Assembly: GCA_004376325.1 (NCBI GenBank)
Contig: SOKC01000011.1
Span: forward strand, 1-10,995
DNA from: Actinomycetota bacterium
Lineage (GTDB): Bacteria; Actinomycetota; Humimicrobiia; Humimicrobiales; Humimicrobiaceae
Direction: 5' to 3'
Length of the DNA stretch: 10,995 nt
The notes beneath the pieces are model-generated. The model was not told where the DNA came from. It worked only from the letters and a program-made list of their open reading frames with translations, and ran no database searches. This document shows, piece after piece, positions 1 to 7,794 of the stretch. The translations under genes were made by a program, and so were the position numbers. Within the stretch, counting starts at the first letter, position 1. Every line of letters begins with the position of its first letter.

Positions 1-8
1 GTAAATAG

Positions 9-1058
9 TTAAAAGAGCTTGGGTTCATTTTCTTTTTTTACTCCCAGATATTTAAATGCCAGATTGGTGGCTACTCTACCCTTTGAAGTTCTTTTTAAAA
101 ATCCCAGCTGTAATAAATATGGTTCATAAACATCTTCAATAGTATCTACTTCTTCTCCTATTGATGCTGCTATAGTACCGACGCCCACCGGTCCCCCCTC
201 GAACTTTGTAACCAGGATACTCAATATTTTCTTATCAACCACATCCAGGCCCAACTTATCTATATCCAGTTTGCCAAGAGCTTTTTCGGCTATCTGTTCG
301 TCTATTACGCTATCGCTGTACATTAGAGCATAATCCCTTACTCTCCGGAGCAGTCTATTAGCAATCCTGGGTGTTCCCCTGCTCCTGCCTGCAATAACTT
401 CGGCGCCTTTTTCAGTTATCTTTATATCAAATATATCAGCTGATCTTTTAATAATCTTGACAATACTTTTTTTATCATAATAATCCAGCCTTATATTTAC
501 TCCAAATCTATCTCGCAGTGGCGGAGATACCATCCCAATTCTGGTAGTAGCGCCAATAATAGTAAAAGGGGCGATGTCAATTCTAATTGACTTTGCAGAA
601 GGGCCCTTTCCTATTATTATGTCCAGTTTATAGTCTTCCATAGCCGGGTAAAGGATTTCTTCCACACTTCTGTTCAACCTATGAATCTCATCGACAAATA
701 AAACATCAAAATTCTCTAAGTTAGTCAATATAGCAGCCAGGTCTCCTGCTCTTTCAATAGCTGGACCAGAAGTAATCCTAAAACCAACCCCCAATTCATT
801 TGCAATTATTCCTGCGAGACATGTTTTCCCCAGACCGGGTGGACCAGACAGGATCACATGATCCAGTGGTTCTTTTCTTTTTCTGGCAGATTTAATAAAT
901 ATTATAATATTTTCTATTATCTTTTCCTGACCTATAAATTCAGATATAAATCTGGGTCGCAGACTCTTGTCCAGCTCAGTATCAACTTTTATATGTTTGG
1001 GATTTATATCATTATTTTCCTCATCATTGTTTGTCATTTTACCTTTTTCACCCACCAT
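9..1058 (-). CDS. ruvB: RuvB, Holliday junction branch migration helicase
   Basis: AAA+ ATPase motor of the RuvAB complex. Two hexameric rings pump DNA through the RuvA-bound Holliday junction during recombinational repair in the cytoplasm. Visible motifs are Walker A GPPGLGKT (residues 72-79), Walker B DEIH (123-126), sensor I GATTR (169-173), the arginine-finger segment LRDRFG (181-186), and a sensor II/winged-helix C-terminal part around RGTPRIANRLLRR. The 349 residues match the family apart from a slightly long, charged N-terminus. I chose the ATG at 1058 because AAGGAG, inside the end of ruvA, lies 11 bases upstream; an internal ATG seven codons later has only a weak AAAGGT. The gene is complete, ends in TAA at 9-11, and is the last visible gene of the ruvCAB block, 5 bases after ruvA. 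Identity is essentially certain. Confidence 0.98.
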   Translation of the reverse strand: MVGEKGKMTNNDEENNDINPKHIKVDTELDKSLRPRFISEFIGQEKIIENIIIFIKSARKRKEPLDHVILSGPPGLGKTCLAGIIANELGVGFRITSGPAIERAGDLAAILTNLENFDVLFVDEIHRLNRSVEEILYPAMEDYKLDIIIGKGPSAKSIRIDIAPFTIIGATTRIGMVSPPLRDRFGVNIRLDYYDKKSIVKIIKRSADIFDIKITEKGAEVIAGRSRGTPRIANRLLRRVRDYALMYSDSVIDEQIAEKALGKLDIDKLGLDVVDKKILSILVTKFEGGPVGVGTIAASIGEEVDTIEDVYEPYLLQLGFLKRTSKGRVATNLAFKYLGVKKENEPKLF

Positions 1059-1063
1059 TTTAA

Positions 1064-1654
1064 TTAAATCTCCTTAAGAGCTATTTTTAGGATATGCTCA
1101 ATTTTTTCTCTCTCGATAACGTCAATACTTAATTTTGATATGGCTTTACTTATCTCCCTTGATCCGTACCCCAGGGTCTTTAAAGCCTGTTTAACTTCAT
1201 ATATTTTTTCATTTTCTGCTAAACCGGCAAGCGCTGCTCCTCTCACTTTATATTCTTCCAGTTTATCTTTAAGTTCCAGGATCATTCTTTCAGCAAGTTT
1301 GATGCCAATTCCAGGAATTCTTTTTAGCATATCAACTTCCCTGTTTGCAATTATTCTTTTAAGCTCTTCTCCGCTATAAATGGACAGGGCGCTTAACGCT
1401 ATTTTTATTGATATTCCTGAAACTCCCAGAAGTTTCAGAAAAAAATCTTTATCGGCGGCATCCACAAAACCTACTAATTTTAATTCATCTTCTCTCACAT
1501 GAGTATATATATCAAGTTCTACTTCTGAACCCTTTTCTGGTATCTTTTCAAAAGTCCTGCTTGAAATCAATATTTCAAATCCTATTCCCCCGGCTTGCAC
1601 TATAACGCTTGAGGGTGACTTTTTAATTATTTTTCCAAATATTTTTGCAATCAT
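1064..1654 (-). CDS. ruvA: RuvA, Holliday junction-binding subunit
   Basis: RuvA tetramers bind the four-way junction and load RuvB rings. The 196-residue protein shows the usual three domains: an OB fold at about 1-62 starting MIAKIFGKI, two helix-hairpin-helix motifs (LLGVSGISIKIA at about 75-86 and IPGIGIKLAERMI at about 113-125), and a C-terminal RuvB-binding domain at about 148-196 with ALKTLGYGSREI. Length is normal. The ATG at 1654 is 15 bases after the ruvC stop and has no good Shine-Dalgarno sequence. A nearby upstream ATG is out of frame, so translation probably depends on coupling to ruvC. It sits directly between ruvC and ruvB, as expected for the resolvasome operon. Confidence 0.97.
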   Translation of the reverse strand: MIAKIFGKIIKKSPSSVIVQAGGIGFEILISSRTFEKIPEKGSEVELDIYTHVREDELKLVGFVDAADKDFFLKLLGVSGISIKIALSALSIYSGEELKRIIANREVDMLKRIPGIGIKLAERMILELKDKLEEYKVRGAALAGLAENEKIYEVKQALKTLGYGSREISKAISKLSIDVIEREKIEHILKIALKEI

Positions 1655-1669
1655 AACCAGCCATCTGAA

Positions 1670-2188
1670 TTATTTAAAAGTTTTAACCTTATCTTGAAAC
1701 TTTTTATTATTAGCATGACATACAGATATCGCCATTGCATCCCAGGCGTCATCTTTCCTGGGAAAAAAATTATCCTCAACTTTAAGTATTATTCTTAACA
1801 TATATTTGATTTGTTTCTTGGTTGCTTTTCCATATCCAACAACAGCCTGTTTTACCTGTAAGGGAGTATATTCATATATCTTCAAGTTGTTAATGCTTCC
1901 GGCCAGTATTGATACCCCCCTTGCCTGACTTACATCCATAGCAGTCTTGACATTCATGCTAAAAAAGATTTCTTCAATAGCCAGGCAGTCAGGACAGTAC
2001 TCTTTAATTAACTGGTTAATCTCTCTATAAATCTCTTCTAATCTTTCACCAATGGTTTTGTTCTTTTTTGTAATAATACAATCAGAAAATATGGGGTAGT
2101 ATTCCCCCTTTTTCACATCTAATATACTTACCCCTGTAGTTTCCAATCCAGGATCTATCCCCAGTATTCTTATTCTATCAGTTGCCAT
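1670..2188 (-). CDS. ruvC: RuvC, Holliday junction resolvase
   Basis: Dimeric metal-dependent endonuclease that cuts Holliday junctions symmetrically, working with RuvAB. The RNase H-like fold is recognisable from the acidic catalytic residues: D12 in ILGIDPG, E72 in AIEEIFF, and D147 and D150 in DDAWDAMAIS. The VKQAVVGYGKATKKQI stretch is also typical. At 172 residues it has the family length. The ATG at 2188 lies 10 bases after the yebC stop with no recognisable Shine-Dalgarno sequence, so it is probably translated by coupling to yebC. The presence of RuvC with an intact active site means that the full RuvABC pathway is encoded here. Confidence 0.96.
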   Translation of the reverse strand: MATDRIRILGIDPGLETTGVSILDVKKGEYYPIFSDCIITKKNKTIGERLEEIYREINQLIKEYCPDCLAIEEIFFSMNVKTAMDVSQARGVSILAGSINNLKIYEYTPLQVKQAVVGYGKATKKQIKYMLRIILKVEDNFFPRKDDAWDAMAISVCHANNKKFQDKVKTFK

Positions 2189-2198
2189 TTTTAATTAT

Positions 2199-2948
2199 CT
2201 ATATTTCACTTAATATTTCATCGGATATTTCCAGGTTTGAATTCACATTCTGGACATCGTCGTGTTCATCTAATGCATTAATTAGTTTTAACGCTTTAGC
2301 ACTTTCCTCTTTTGATAATTTGATGGTAGATTTTGGTATAAGTCCTACTTCGCTTGATTTTATTTTTATATTATTTTTTTCAATAGCTTCTTTGATCTTT
2401 ATAAACTCCACAGGAGGAACTTTAATTTCATATACATCATAATCTTCATCAATGTCTTCTGCTCCCATATCAATCACATTAAGCATAAATTCTTCCTCAT
2501 CCTTTATTTCAGTTTTCTCCACTATTATTATACCTTTTATTTCAAACTGCCAGCTTACACTTCCACTCTCACCAAGAGTTCCGTTATATTTATTTAAAAT
2601 ATTTCTTATATCAGAAGCAGTCCTGTTCCTATTTTCAGTCATTGTTTCAATTATTATAGCTGTGCCTCCCGGGCCATATCCCTCATACAGGATGGTCTCA
2701 TAATTCTCCCCTTCTATCTCGCCTGTTCCCTTTTTAATTGCTCTTTCTATATTATTTTGGGGCATATTAAATTCCTTAGCCTTTGCAATTGCATTGGCAA
2801 GAGCCATATTATCCCTGGGATTGCTTCCTCCTCCTTCTCTTACTGCAACAATAATATTCCTGCTGATCTTCCCAAATATATTTCCCCGTTTTGCATCCTC
2901 TTTTGCCTTTTTATGCTTAATTGAATGCCATTTTGAATGCCCGGACAT
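2199..2948 (-). CDS. yebC: YebC/PmpR family protein (TACO1-like)
   Basis: Member of the YebC/TACO1 family. These cytoplasmic proteins were first described as DNA-binding transcriptional regulators, and more recent work on family members links them to relief of ribosome stalling at proline-rich stretches. The N-terminal signature MSGHSKWHSIKHKKAK, the NIFGKISRNI segment, the glycine-rich REGGGSNPRDN and the downstream TASDIRNILNKYNG are diagnostic. The 249 residues match the family. The ATG at 2948 is preceded by AAAGGAG with a normal spacing of about 9. It stops with TAG and is followed 10 bases later by ruvC, a widespread gene order. Which of the two proposed roles applies here cannot be told from sequence. 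Confidence 0.95.
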   Translation of the reverse strand: MSGHSKWHSIKHKKAKEDAKRGNIFGKISRNIIVAVREGGGSNPRDNMALANAIAKAKEFNMPQNNIERAIKKGTGEIEGENYETILYEGYGPGGTAIIIETMTENRNRTASDIRNILNKYNGTLGESGSVSWQFEIKGIIIVEKTEIKDEEEFMLNVIDMGAEDIDEDYDVYEIKVPPVEFIKIKEAIEKNNIKIKSSEVGLIPKSTIKLSKEESAKALKLINALDEHDDVQNVNSNLEISDEILSEI

Positions 2949-2999
2949 ATCAATTATCTCCTTTAATATTTTTAATCATATATGCTCATTGTTTCAGTT

Positions 3000-3881
3000 T
3001 TACCATCCTCTATTAGAGATTACCTTCTCTTTTGTAAGTTCTGATACAGCAATTCCGCTCATTGGGCTTCCAAGACCCCTGGAAACTTTTGCCAAAACCT
3101 CAGGGTTATTATAATGGGTTGTTGCTTCAACAATAGCGCGGGCCATTTTTAATGGATTTTCAGATTTGAAAATACCTGAACCTACAAATATACCATCAGC
3201 ACCAAGCTGCATTATCATAGCGGCATCAGCAGGAGTAGATATTCCGCCAGCTGAAAAATTATCTACCGGCAATTTCTTGTTCTTATGAACATACACTACC
3301 AGATCATAAGGAGCACCCAATTCTTTAGCAACAGTCATCAGTTCTTCTTTCGGCAGTGAAGCAATTCTTAATATTCCATCTTTTATGCTTCTCATATGTT
3401 TTACCGCTTCTATAACATCTCCAGTACCAGCCTCTCCTTTAGTTCTGATCATTGCAGCGCCTTCACCTATTCTTCTTAAAGCTTCACCTAAATTTGTTGC
3501 GCCGCAAACAAATGGAACTTTAAAATCCCACTTATTTATATGGTATTTTTCATCTGCCGGAGTCAGAACTTCACTTTCATCAATATAATCAACTCCTATG
3601 GCTTCAAGTATTTGTGCTTCTGCAAAATGCCCTATCCTTGCTTTTGCCATAACCGGAATAGAAACAGTATCCATAATCTTCAGTATAATTTCAGGATCAG
3701 TCATTCTGGCCACGCCTCCTGCTTCCCTGATATCAGCAGGTATTCTCTCCAGAGCCATTACTGATACTGCCCCTGCTTCCTCTGCAATTTTAGCCTTCTC
3801 GGGGGATGTTACATCCATTATTACTCCACCTTTAAGCATCTGAGCAAGCCCGGCTTTTACTTTTAATGTTCCTTTCTCCAT
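3000..3881 (-). CDS. pdxS: PdxS, pyridoxal 5'-phosphate synthase lyase subunit
   Basis: Synthase subunit of the DXP-independent vitamin B6 pathway. It condenses ribose 5-phosphate, glyceraldehyde 3-phosphate and ammonia into pyridoxal 5'-phosphate; ammonia normally comes from the glutaminase PdxT. The 293-residue (beta/alpha)8 barrel carries the expected residues: D23 in IMDV, K80 in VMAKARIGH that forms the first Schiff base, and K148 in RTKGEAGTG. The C-terminus ends ...NRGW, as in the family. The ATG at 3881 follows GGAGGTG at an unusually long spacing of about 12 bases, inside the 19-base gap after htpX. In Actinobacteria pdxS, pdxT, yebC and ruvC lie together; here only 51 bases separate pdxS from yebC, so pdxT is missing from its usual place. 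Confidence 0.97.
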   Translation of the reverse strand: MEKGTLKVKAGLAQMLKGGVIMDVTSPEKAKIAEEAGAVSVMALERIPADIREAGGVARMTDPEIILKIMDTVSIPVMAKARIGHFAEAQILEAIGVDYIDESEVLTPADEKYHINKWDFKVPFVCGATNLGEALRRIGEGAAMIRTKGEAGTGDVIEAVKHMRSIKDGILRIASLPKEELMTVAKELGAPYDLVVYVHKNKKLPVDNFSAGGISTPADAAMIMQLGADGIFVGSGIFKSENPLKMARAIVEATTHYNNPEVLAKVSRGLGSPMSGIAVSELTKEKVISNRGW

Positions 3882-3900
3882 CTTATCAAAACACCTCCAA

Positions 3901-4845
3901 TTATTTTATTCCCACACCTAAAGACATATTTTCAAGCCTCCTGATTCTTTCTTCTATGGGAGGGTGCGTATTAAACAAACTTTTAAACATAAACTTAGAT
4001 TTCTCACCAATTGGATTGGCAGTAAATAAATGCGCAGTTGCGCTGCTGGCAGCTTTTACTTCACTATGCATACTAATTTTTTTAAGTGCATTCGCCAGCC
4101 CGGCAGGATATCTTGAAACCAGAGCTCCTGTTGAATCTGCCAGAAATTCCCTATTCCTGTTTATGGCCAATCTTATCAATGTAGCAATTATAGGAGACAA
4201 TAATATAAGTAATATTCCTATTATTATTAAAATTAAAGATAATATACCACCGCCTGAACCCTTAGATGACCTTCTCCGGGCACCACCTCCGAATATAAGG
4301 GACCTAAGCATAATATTACTTATTATAGCAATCATTCCAACCAGAATAACCACAATTGTACCCAGCAGTATATCATAATTCTTTATATGGGACAGCTCAT
4401 GGGATATAACTCCTTTAAGCTCCTCACCATTAAGATTATCCAAAAGACCTCTGGTAAAAACTACAACCCCATTCCGGGGATTGCGCCCGGTAGCAAATGC
4501 ATTCATCCCATCATCGCCTATTACATATATTCTGGGCATTGGAATTCCGGCAGCTATTGATAGCCCCTCTACCATATAATAGACTCTGGGGTTCTCTTCC
4601 CTTGATATTGGTCTGGCTCTGGTCAGGCCCAGTACAATTCTATCGCTATAATAATAACTGGAAAAACTCATAATAACTGCCAGTATAAGTGCAAATGTCA
4701 TAAGTAATATTGAATAGTTATTGCTAATACCATAACGCCAGTCAAGATAATAGCCAATAGCAAATCCTACCAGAGTTATAAATATTATAAATCCAATTAT
4801 TATAAATACAGTTTTTACCCTGTTTTTGGCAATTTGTTCATACAT
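3901..4845 (-). CDS. htpX: HtpX-like membrane zinc metalloprotease (M48)
   Basis: M48 family zinc endopeptidase of the cytoplasmic membrane, which cleaves misfolded membrane proteins with its active site on the cytosolic side. The zinc-binding motif HELSH is at 149-153, and the third ligand is probably E233 in NREFLAD. Hydrophobic segments at about 13-32, 46-62, 160-182 and 201-226 give the typical four-segment layout. The loop between the third and fourth contains a Gly/Arg/Ser-rich stretch at about 186-200, common in HtpX homologues. Length 314 is normal. AAAGGTG lies about 10 bases before the ATG at 4845. It directly follows lemA, a frequent neighbour of htpX, so the two may act together in membrane protein quality control. 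Confidence 0.95.
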   Translation of the reverse strand: MYEQIAKNRVKTVFIIIGFIIFITLVGFAIGYYLDWRYGISNNYSILLMTFALILAVIMSFSSYYYSDRIVLGLTRARPISREENPRVYYMVEGLSIAAGIPMPRIYVIGDDGMNAFATGRNPRNGVVVFTRGLLDNLNGEELKGVISHELSHIKNYDILLGTIVVILVGMIAIISNIMLRSLIFGGGARRRSSKGSGGGILSLILIIIGILLILLSPIIATLIRLAINRNREFLADSTGALVSRYPAGLANALKKISMHSEVKAASSATAHLFTANPIGEKSKFMFKSLFNTHPPIEERIRRLENMSLGVGIK

Positions 4846-4878
4846 TACTCAACCACACCTTTTTTTATAGAAAAATCA

Positions 4879-4906
4879 CCGGTTATTAAAACTTTACTTT
4901 AACCGG
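4879..4906 (-). terminator. Weak hairpin with T tract between lemA and htpX
   Basis: Read on the minus strand, CCGGTTA pairs perfectly with TAACCGG across a 14-base loop that contains the lemA stop codon, and a TGATTTTTC stretch follows at about 4878-4870. This resembles a weak intrinsic terminator or attenuator that could lower transcription of htpX and the genes after it relative to lemA. The stem is only 7 base pairs, so complete termination is unlikely. Confidence 0.35.
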
Positions 4907-5455
4907 CTCTCTGGCTGAGACTTCTTCTATTTCAAAATAATCTCTTGACATAAAATTAAACATTCTGGCAAATATACTTCCAGGAAATGTCTGTATTCTG
5001 GTATTAAATCTCATAACCATGTCATTGTAGAATTGTCTTGAGTAAGCAATATTACTTTCAACACCATTAAGCTGCTCCATTAATTTTAAAAAATGCTGGT
5101 CTGCTTTAAGATTAGGATAATTTTCAGACAACGCAAATAACGACTTCAAGGTACCTGTTATCATATTTTCAGCTTTTGCCTGTTCTTTTACCGTTTTTGC
5201 GCCAATACCTATCTTCCTGGCATTAATAACATTCTGCAGGGTTTCCCTTTCATGTCTGGCATACCCTTTCACTGTCTCTACCAGATTTGGTATTAAATCG
5301 TATCTTTTCCTGAGCTGTACGTCAATCTGATGCCATGAATTGTCAACCCTATTTCTTAAAGATACTATGGAATTATATATACCTATTCCAATAAAAAGCA
5401 GTAATATTATTATTCCTGCAATTATTGCTATAATGGAAATTACAACTGTTGACAT
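4886..5455 (-). CDS. lemA: LemA family membrane protein
   Basis: LemA proteins are small membrane-anchored proteins with a helical-bundle domain and no established biochemical activity. One N-terminal hydrophobic helix lies at about 4-27. It is followed by the LemA core with the characteristic NRVDNSWHQIDVQLRKRYDLIPNLVE region (about 35-60), KGYARHERE, SENYPNLKAD and ESNIAYSRQFYND. At 189 residues the length is standard. The ATG at 5455 follows GGAGGTCATT, a strong Shine-Dalgarno sequence, and the gene is the first of the minus-strand operon behind an extended -10 promoter. LemA next to HtpX recurs in many bacteria. Family assignment is firm; cellular role is not. Confidence 0.95.
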   Translation of the reverse strand: MSTVVISIIAIIAGIIILLLFIGIGIYNSIVSLRNRVDNSWHQIDVQLRKRYDLIPNLVETVKGYARHERETLQNVINARKIGIGAKTVKEQAKAENMITGTLKSLFALSENYPNLKADQHFLKLMEQLNGVESNIAYSRQFYNDMVMRFNTRIQTFPGSIFARMFNFMSRDYFEIEEVSAREPVKVKF

Positions 5456-5538
5456 AATGACCTCCTGACTATTTTGTTTTTCTTACTATGAACCTGAGAT
5501 ATTTTACATTTTACTGTATCAAAAATAAACAACTTTAA

Positions 5539-5547
5539 ATTATATCA
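5539..5547 (-). promoter_or_regulatory. Extended -10 promoter for the lemA operon
   Basis: On the minus strand the sequence reads TGATATAAT, a perfect TGn-TATAAT extended -10 element (the TATAAT occupies 5544-5539). No good -35 box lies at 17 bases, which is tolerated by extended -10 promoters. Transcription would start near 5532 and give a leader of about 75 bases before the lemA ATG. Confidence 0.5.
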
Positions 5548-5619
5548 TATAAACAATTGCAAAAATATAATCCTGTTTTACGGCTGATTTTCTTGCTATT
5601 GCACCGGTCAATATTGTTT

Positions 5620-5648
5620 TTTACACAAAAAAATTTTTATGGTATATT
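5620..5648 (+). promoter_or_regulatory. Sigma-70-type promoter for the EF-G-like gene
   Basis: TTTACA at 5620-5625 and TATATT at 5643-5648 each match the vegetative consensus in 5 of 6 positions and are spaced exactly 17 bases apart. The start site would be near 5655, about 58 bases before the chosen ATG at 5713. Together with the lemA promoter this makes the 5456-5712 gap a divergent promoter region. Confidence 0.55.
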
Positions 5649-5712
5649 TCTTCTATTGCTTTAATTGCATTTAAATACCATCAAATAAAATCTAATGCTC
5701 CGGGGGGTGTTA

Positions 5713-7794
5713 ATGAACGGTAAAAGTTGTTCTAATAATAAAGTCATTGGTCTTATTTCAGGAAATGGGGCCGGGAAAACCTCACTTGCAGAATGCTTCT
5801 TATATAATTCTAAAATTACTGATAGACTGGGAACCATAGATGCGAAAAATACTGTTTCAGATTTCAATCCACTGGAAGTCAAAAAAGGATTTAGTATCAG
5901 TTTAAGCATACTTAATTACAAATGGAAAGATTCTAATATAAATCTAATAGACTGCCCCGGGTATATGGACTTTATAGGACAGACTCAGGCAGCAATTAAA
6001 ATAATAGACAGCGCGCTTTTAGTTGTTGACACAAAATCAGGAGTGCAGGCTCCCACTGAATTGGTCATAGAACTGCTGGCCAAAAATCCCAAACCGATAT
6101 TCTGTATACTTAATAAATTAGATCTGGAAAATATAGATTACTTTAAAGTTGTAGAAGACATAAAAAGTGAATATAATTTAAACCTTGTTCCTATAACCGC
6201 CCCGGTTAATAGCGGAGAAAATTTCTCTAAAATTGTAGATATACTTCAGAACCAGGCGTATGAGTATAAAGATAAAAATTTTATAGGTAATAAGACTTCT
6301 GTAGATGAAAACATTAAAGATCAAATTGAAAGTCATCATAATGAACTGGTCGAATCTATAGTTGAAACAGATGATGTATTGATTAATAAATACTTAGAAG
6401 GTGAAGAAATTGGCAATAAGGCAATAAGTGATGTATTTAAAAAAGCAGTAATAGCCGGAAAGGTAATTCCTGTATTTGCCATATCTTCAGGCAAGAATTT
6501 TGGCGTAGATATTTTAATGGACTATATAAATTCCCTTCTCCCTTCTGCTCTTGATATACCTCCTATTAAGGCAAAAGACCTGGACAAAGATTCTGAAATA
6601 GAAATAAAGCCTTCGCCTGATGGTTCTGTTCTGGCATATGTTTTTAAGACAATGGCAGATCCTTATATTGGTAAGTTATCTATATTTAGAATTTTTTCTG
6701 GAATCATTAATATAAATGGAAACTATTACCTATCCAGCCCAGAAAAAACATATAAATTTACAAATTTATTTAAACTCCAGGGCAAAAGTCAGAGTAATAT
6801 GAGCGAAGCTTCATGTGGAGATATTGTAGCTGTATCCAAAATTATGGATATTTCAAATGATGATACTATTTCAAGTCAGGATCAGCCATTAAAAATACCT
6901 GAAACAGAATATTTTTCCCCGACCTTGCCCAGAGCAGTTATACCCAGGAGTAAAGGAGATGAAGAGAAAGTAAGCAACAGCCTATCCAAATTAATACAGG
7001 AAGATCCTACTATAAGACAGGAATTAAATCTGGAAGTGCATCAAAACATTATCTGGGGAATGGGAGAACTGCATCTTTCAATAACCAGGGAGAAATTAAA
7101 GGAAAAATTCGATGTCGATATTGATATACTGGTACCAGATGTTGCTTATAAGGAAACAATAAGAAAAGATGAAAAAGCCGAATATAAATATAAAAAACAA
7201 TCCGGCGGCAGGGGCCAGTACGGACATGTTTTAATTGAAATAAATCCGCTGGGTAGTGGTGAAGGTTTTGAATTTAAAAATAGTATTTTTGGTGGAGCAA
7301 TTCCTAAAGGTTATATACCAGGAGTGGAAAAAGGTATCAGGGAAGCTCTACGAAAAGGAGTTCTTGCCGAATACCCGGTAGTAGATGTTAGCGTAAATCT
7401 GTATGATGGGTCATATCATACTGTAGACTCTTCCGAGATTGCATTTAAAATAGCAGCGTCTATGGCTTTTAAAAAAGGAATGCAGGAGGCTTCTCCAATC
7501 ATTTTAGAACCTATTATGAACTTGGAAATTATAGTGCCTGAAAAGTATATGGGAGATATAATTGGAGATATAAATTCAAAAAGAGGGAAAATTATTTCAA
7601 TGACTCAAATTGAAAATAAAAAACAATTAATAAAAGCCACTGCCCCCCAATCTGAAACTTTCAACTACGCAATTGATCTAACATCTCTTACCCAGGGAAG
7701 GGGACGTTTTTTTCAAAAATTTTCGCATTATGAAGAATTGCCTCCAAATTTAACCCATAAAATAATAGAAGAAAGGAAAAAGCAAAAGGAATGA
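5713..7794 (+). CDS. EF-G-like translational GTPase
   Basis: Ribosomal translocase-family GTPase of the EF-G-like (EF-G-2) branch rather than canonical EF-G. G1 is GNGAGKTS (17-24), the switch I area has NTVSDFNPLEVKKG, G3 is DCPGY (80-84) where classical EF-G has DTPGH, and G4 is NKLD (134-137). Domain II follows, then domains III, IV (SGGRGQYGHV) and V. The domain IV tip sequence DGSYHTVDSSE keeps the histidine that in E. coli EF-G (His583) aids translocation. I place the start at 5713, not the in-frame ATG at 5695, because GGGGGGTG lies a normal distance before 5713 and nothing similar precedes 5695. This gives 693 residues. Its ATGA overlap with the next gene indicates co-translation. The substitution of the switch II histidine by tyrosine is common in this branch, whose role is poorly known. 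Confidence 0.9.
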   Translation: MNGKSCSNNKVIGLISGNGAGKTSLAECFLYNSKITDRLGTIDAKNTVSDFNPLEVKKGFSISLSILNYKWKDSNINLIDCPGYMDFIGQTQAAIKIIDSALLVVDTKSGVQAPTELVIELLAKNPKPIFCILNKLDLENIDYFKVVEDIKSEYNLNLVPITAPVNSGENFSKIVDILQNQAYEYKDKNFIGNKTSVDENIKDQIESHHNELVESIVETDDVLINKYLEGEEIGNKAISDVFKKAVIAGKVIPVFAISSGKNFGVDILMDYINSLLPSALDIPPIKAKDLDKDSEIEIKPSPDGSVLAYVFKTMADPYIGKLSIFRIFSGIININGNYYLSSPEKTYKFTNLFKLQGKSQSNMSEASCGDIVAVSKIMDISNDDTISSQDQPLKIPETEYFSPTLPRAVIPRSKGDEEKVSNSLSKLIQEDPTIRQELNLEVHQNIIWGMGELHLSITREKLKEKFDVDIDILVPDVAYKETIRKDEKAEYKYKKQSGGRGQYGHVLIEINPLGSGEGFEFKNSIFGGAIPKGYIPGVEKGIREALRKGVLAEYPVVDVSVNLYDGSYHTVDSSEIAFKIAASMAFKKGMQEASPIILEPIMNLEIIVPEKYMGDIIGDINSKRGKIISMTQIENKKQLIKATAPQSETFNYAIDLTSLTQGRGRFFQKFSHYEELPPNLTHKIIEERKKQKE

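Noticed and set aside
2949..2999. Internal promoter before yebC (TATGAT on the minus strand)
   Set aside because: The -10 is fair but no acceptable -35 lies at 16-18 bases, and the short gap is better explained by co-transcription.
5695..5712. Upstream ATG as the start of the EF-G-like gene
   Set aside because: It lacks a ribosome binding site, while the ATG at 5713 has GGGGGGTG at normal spacing.
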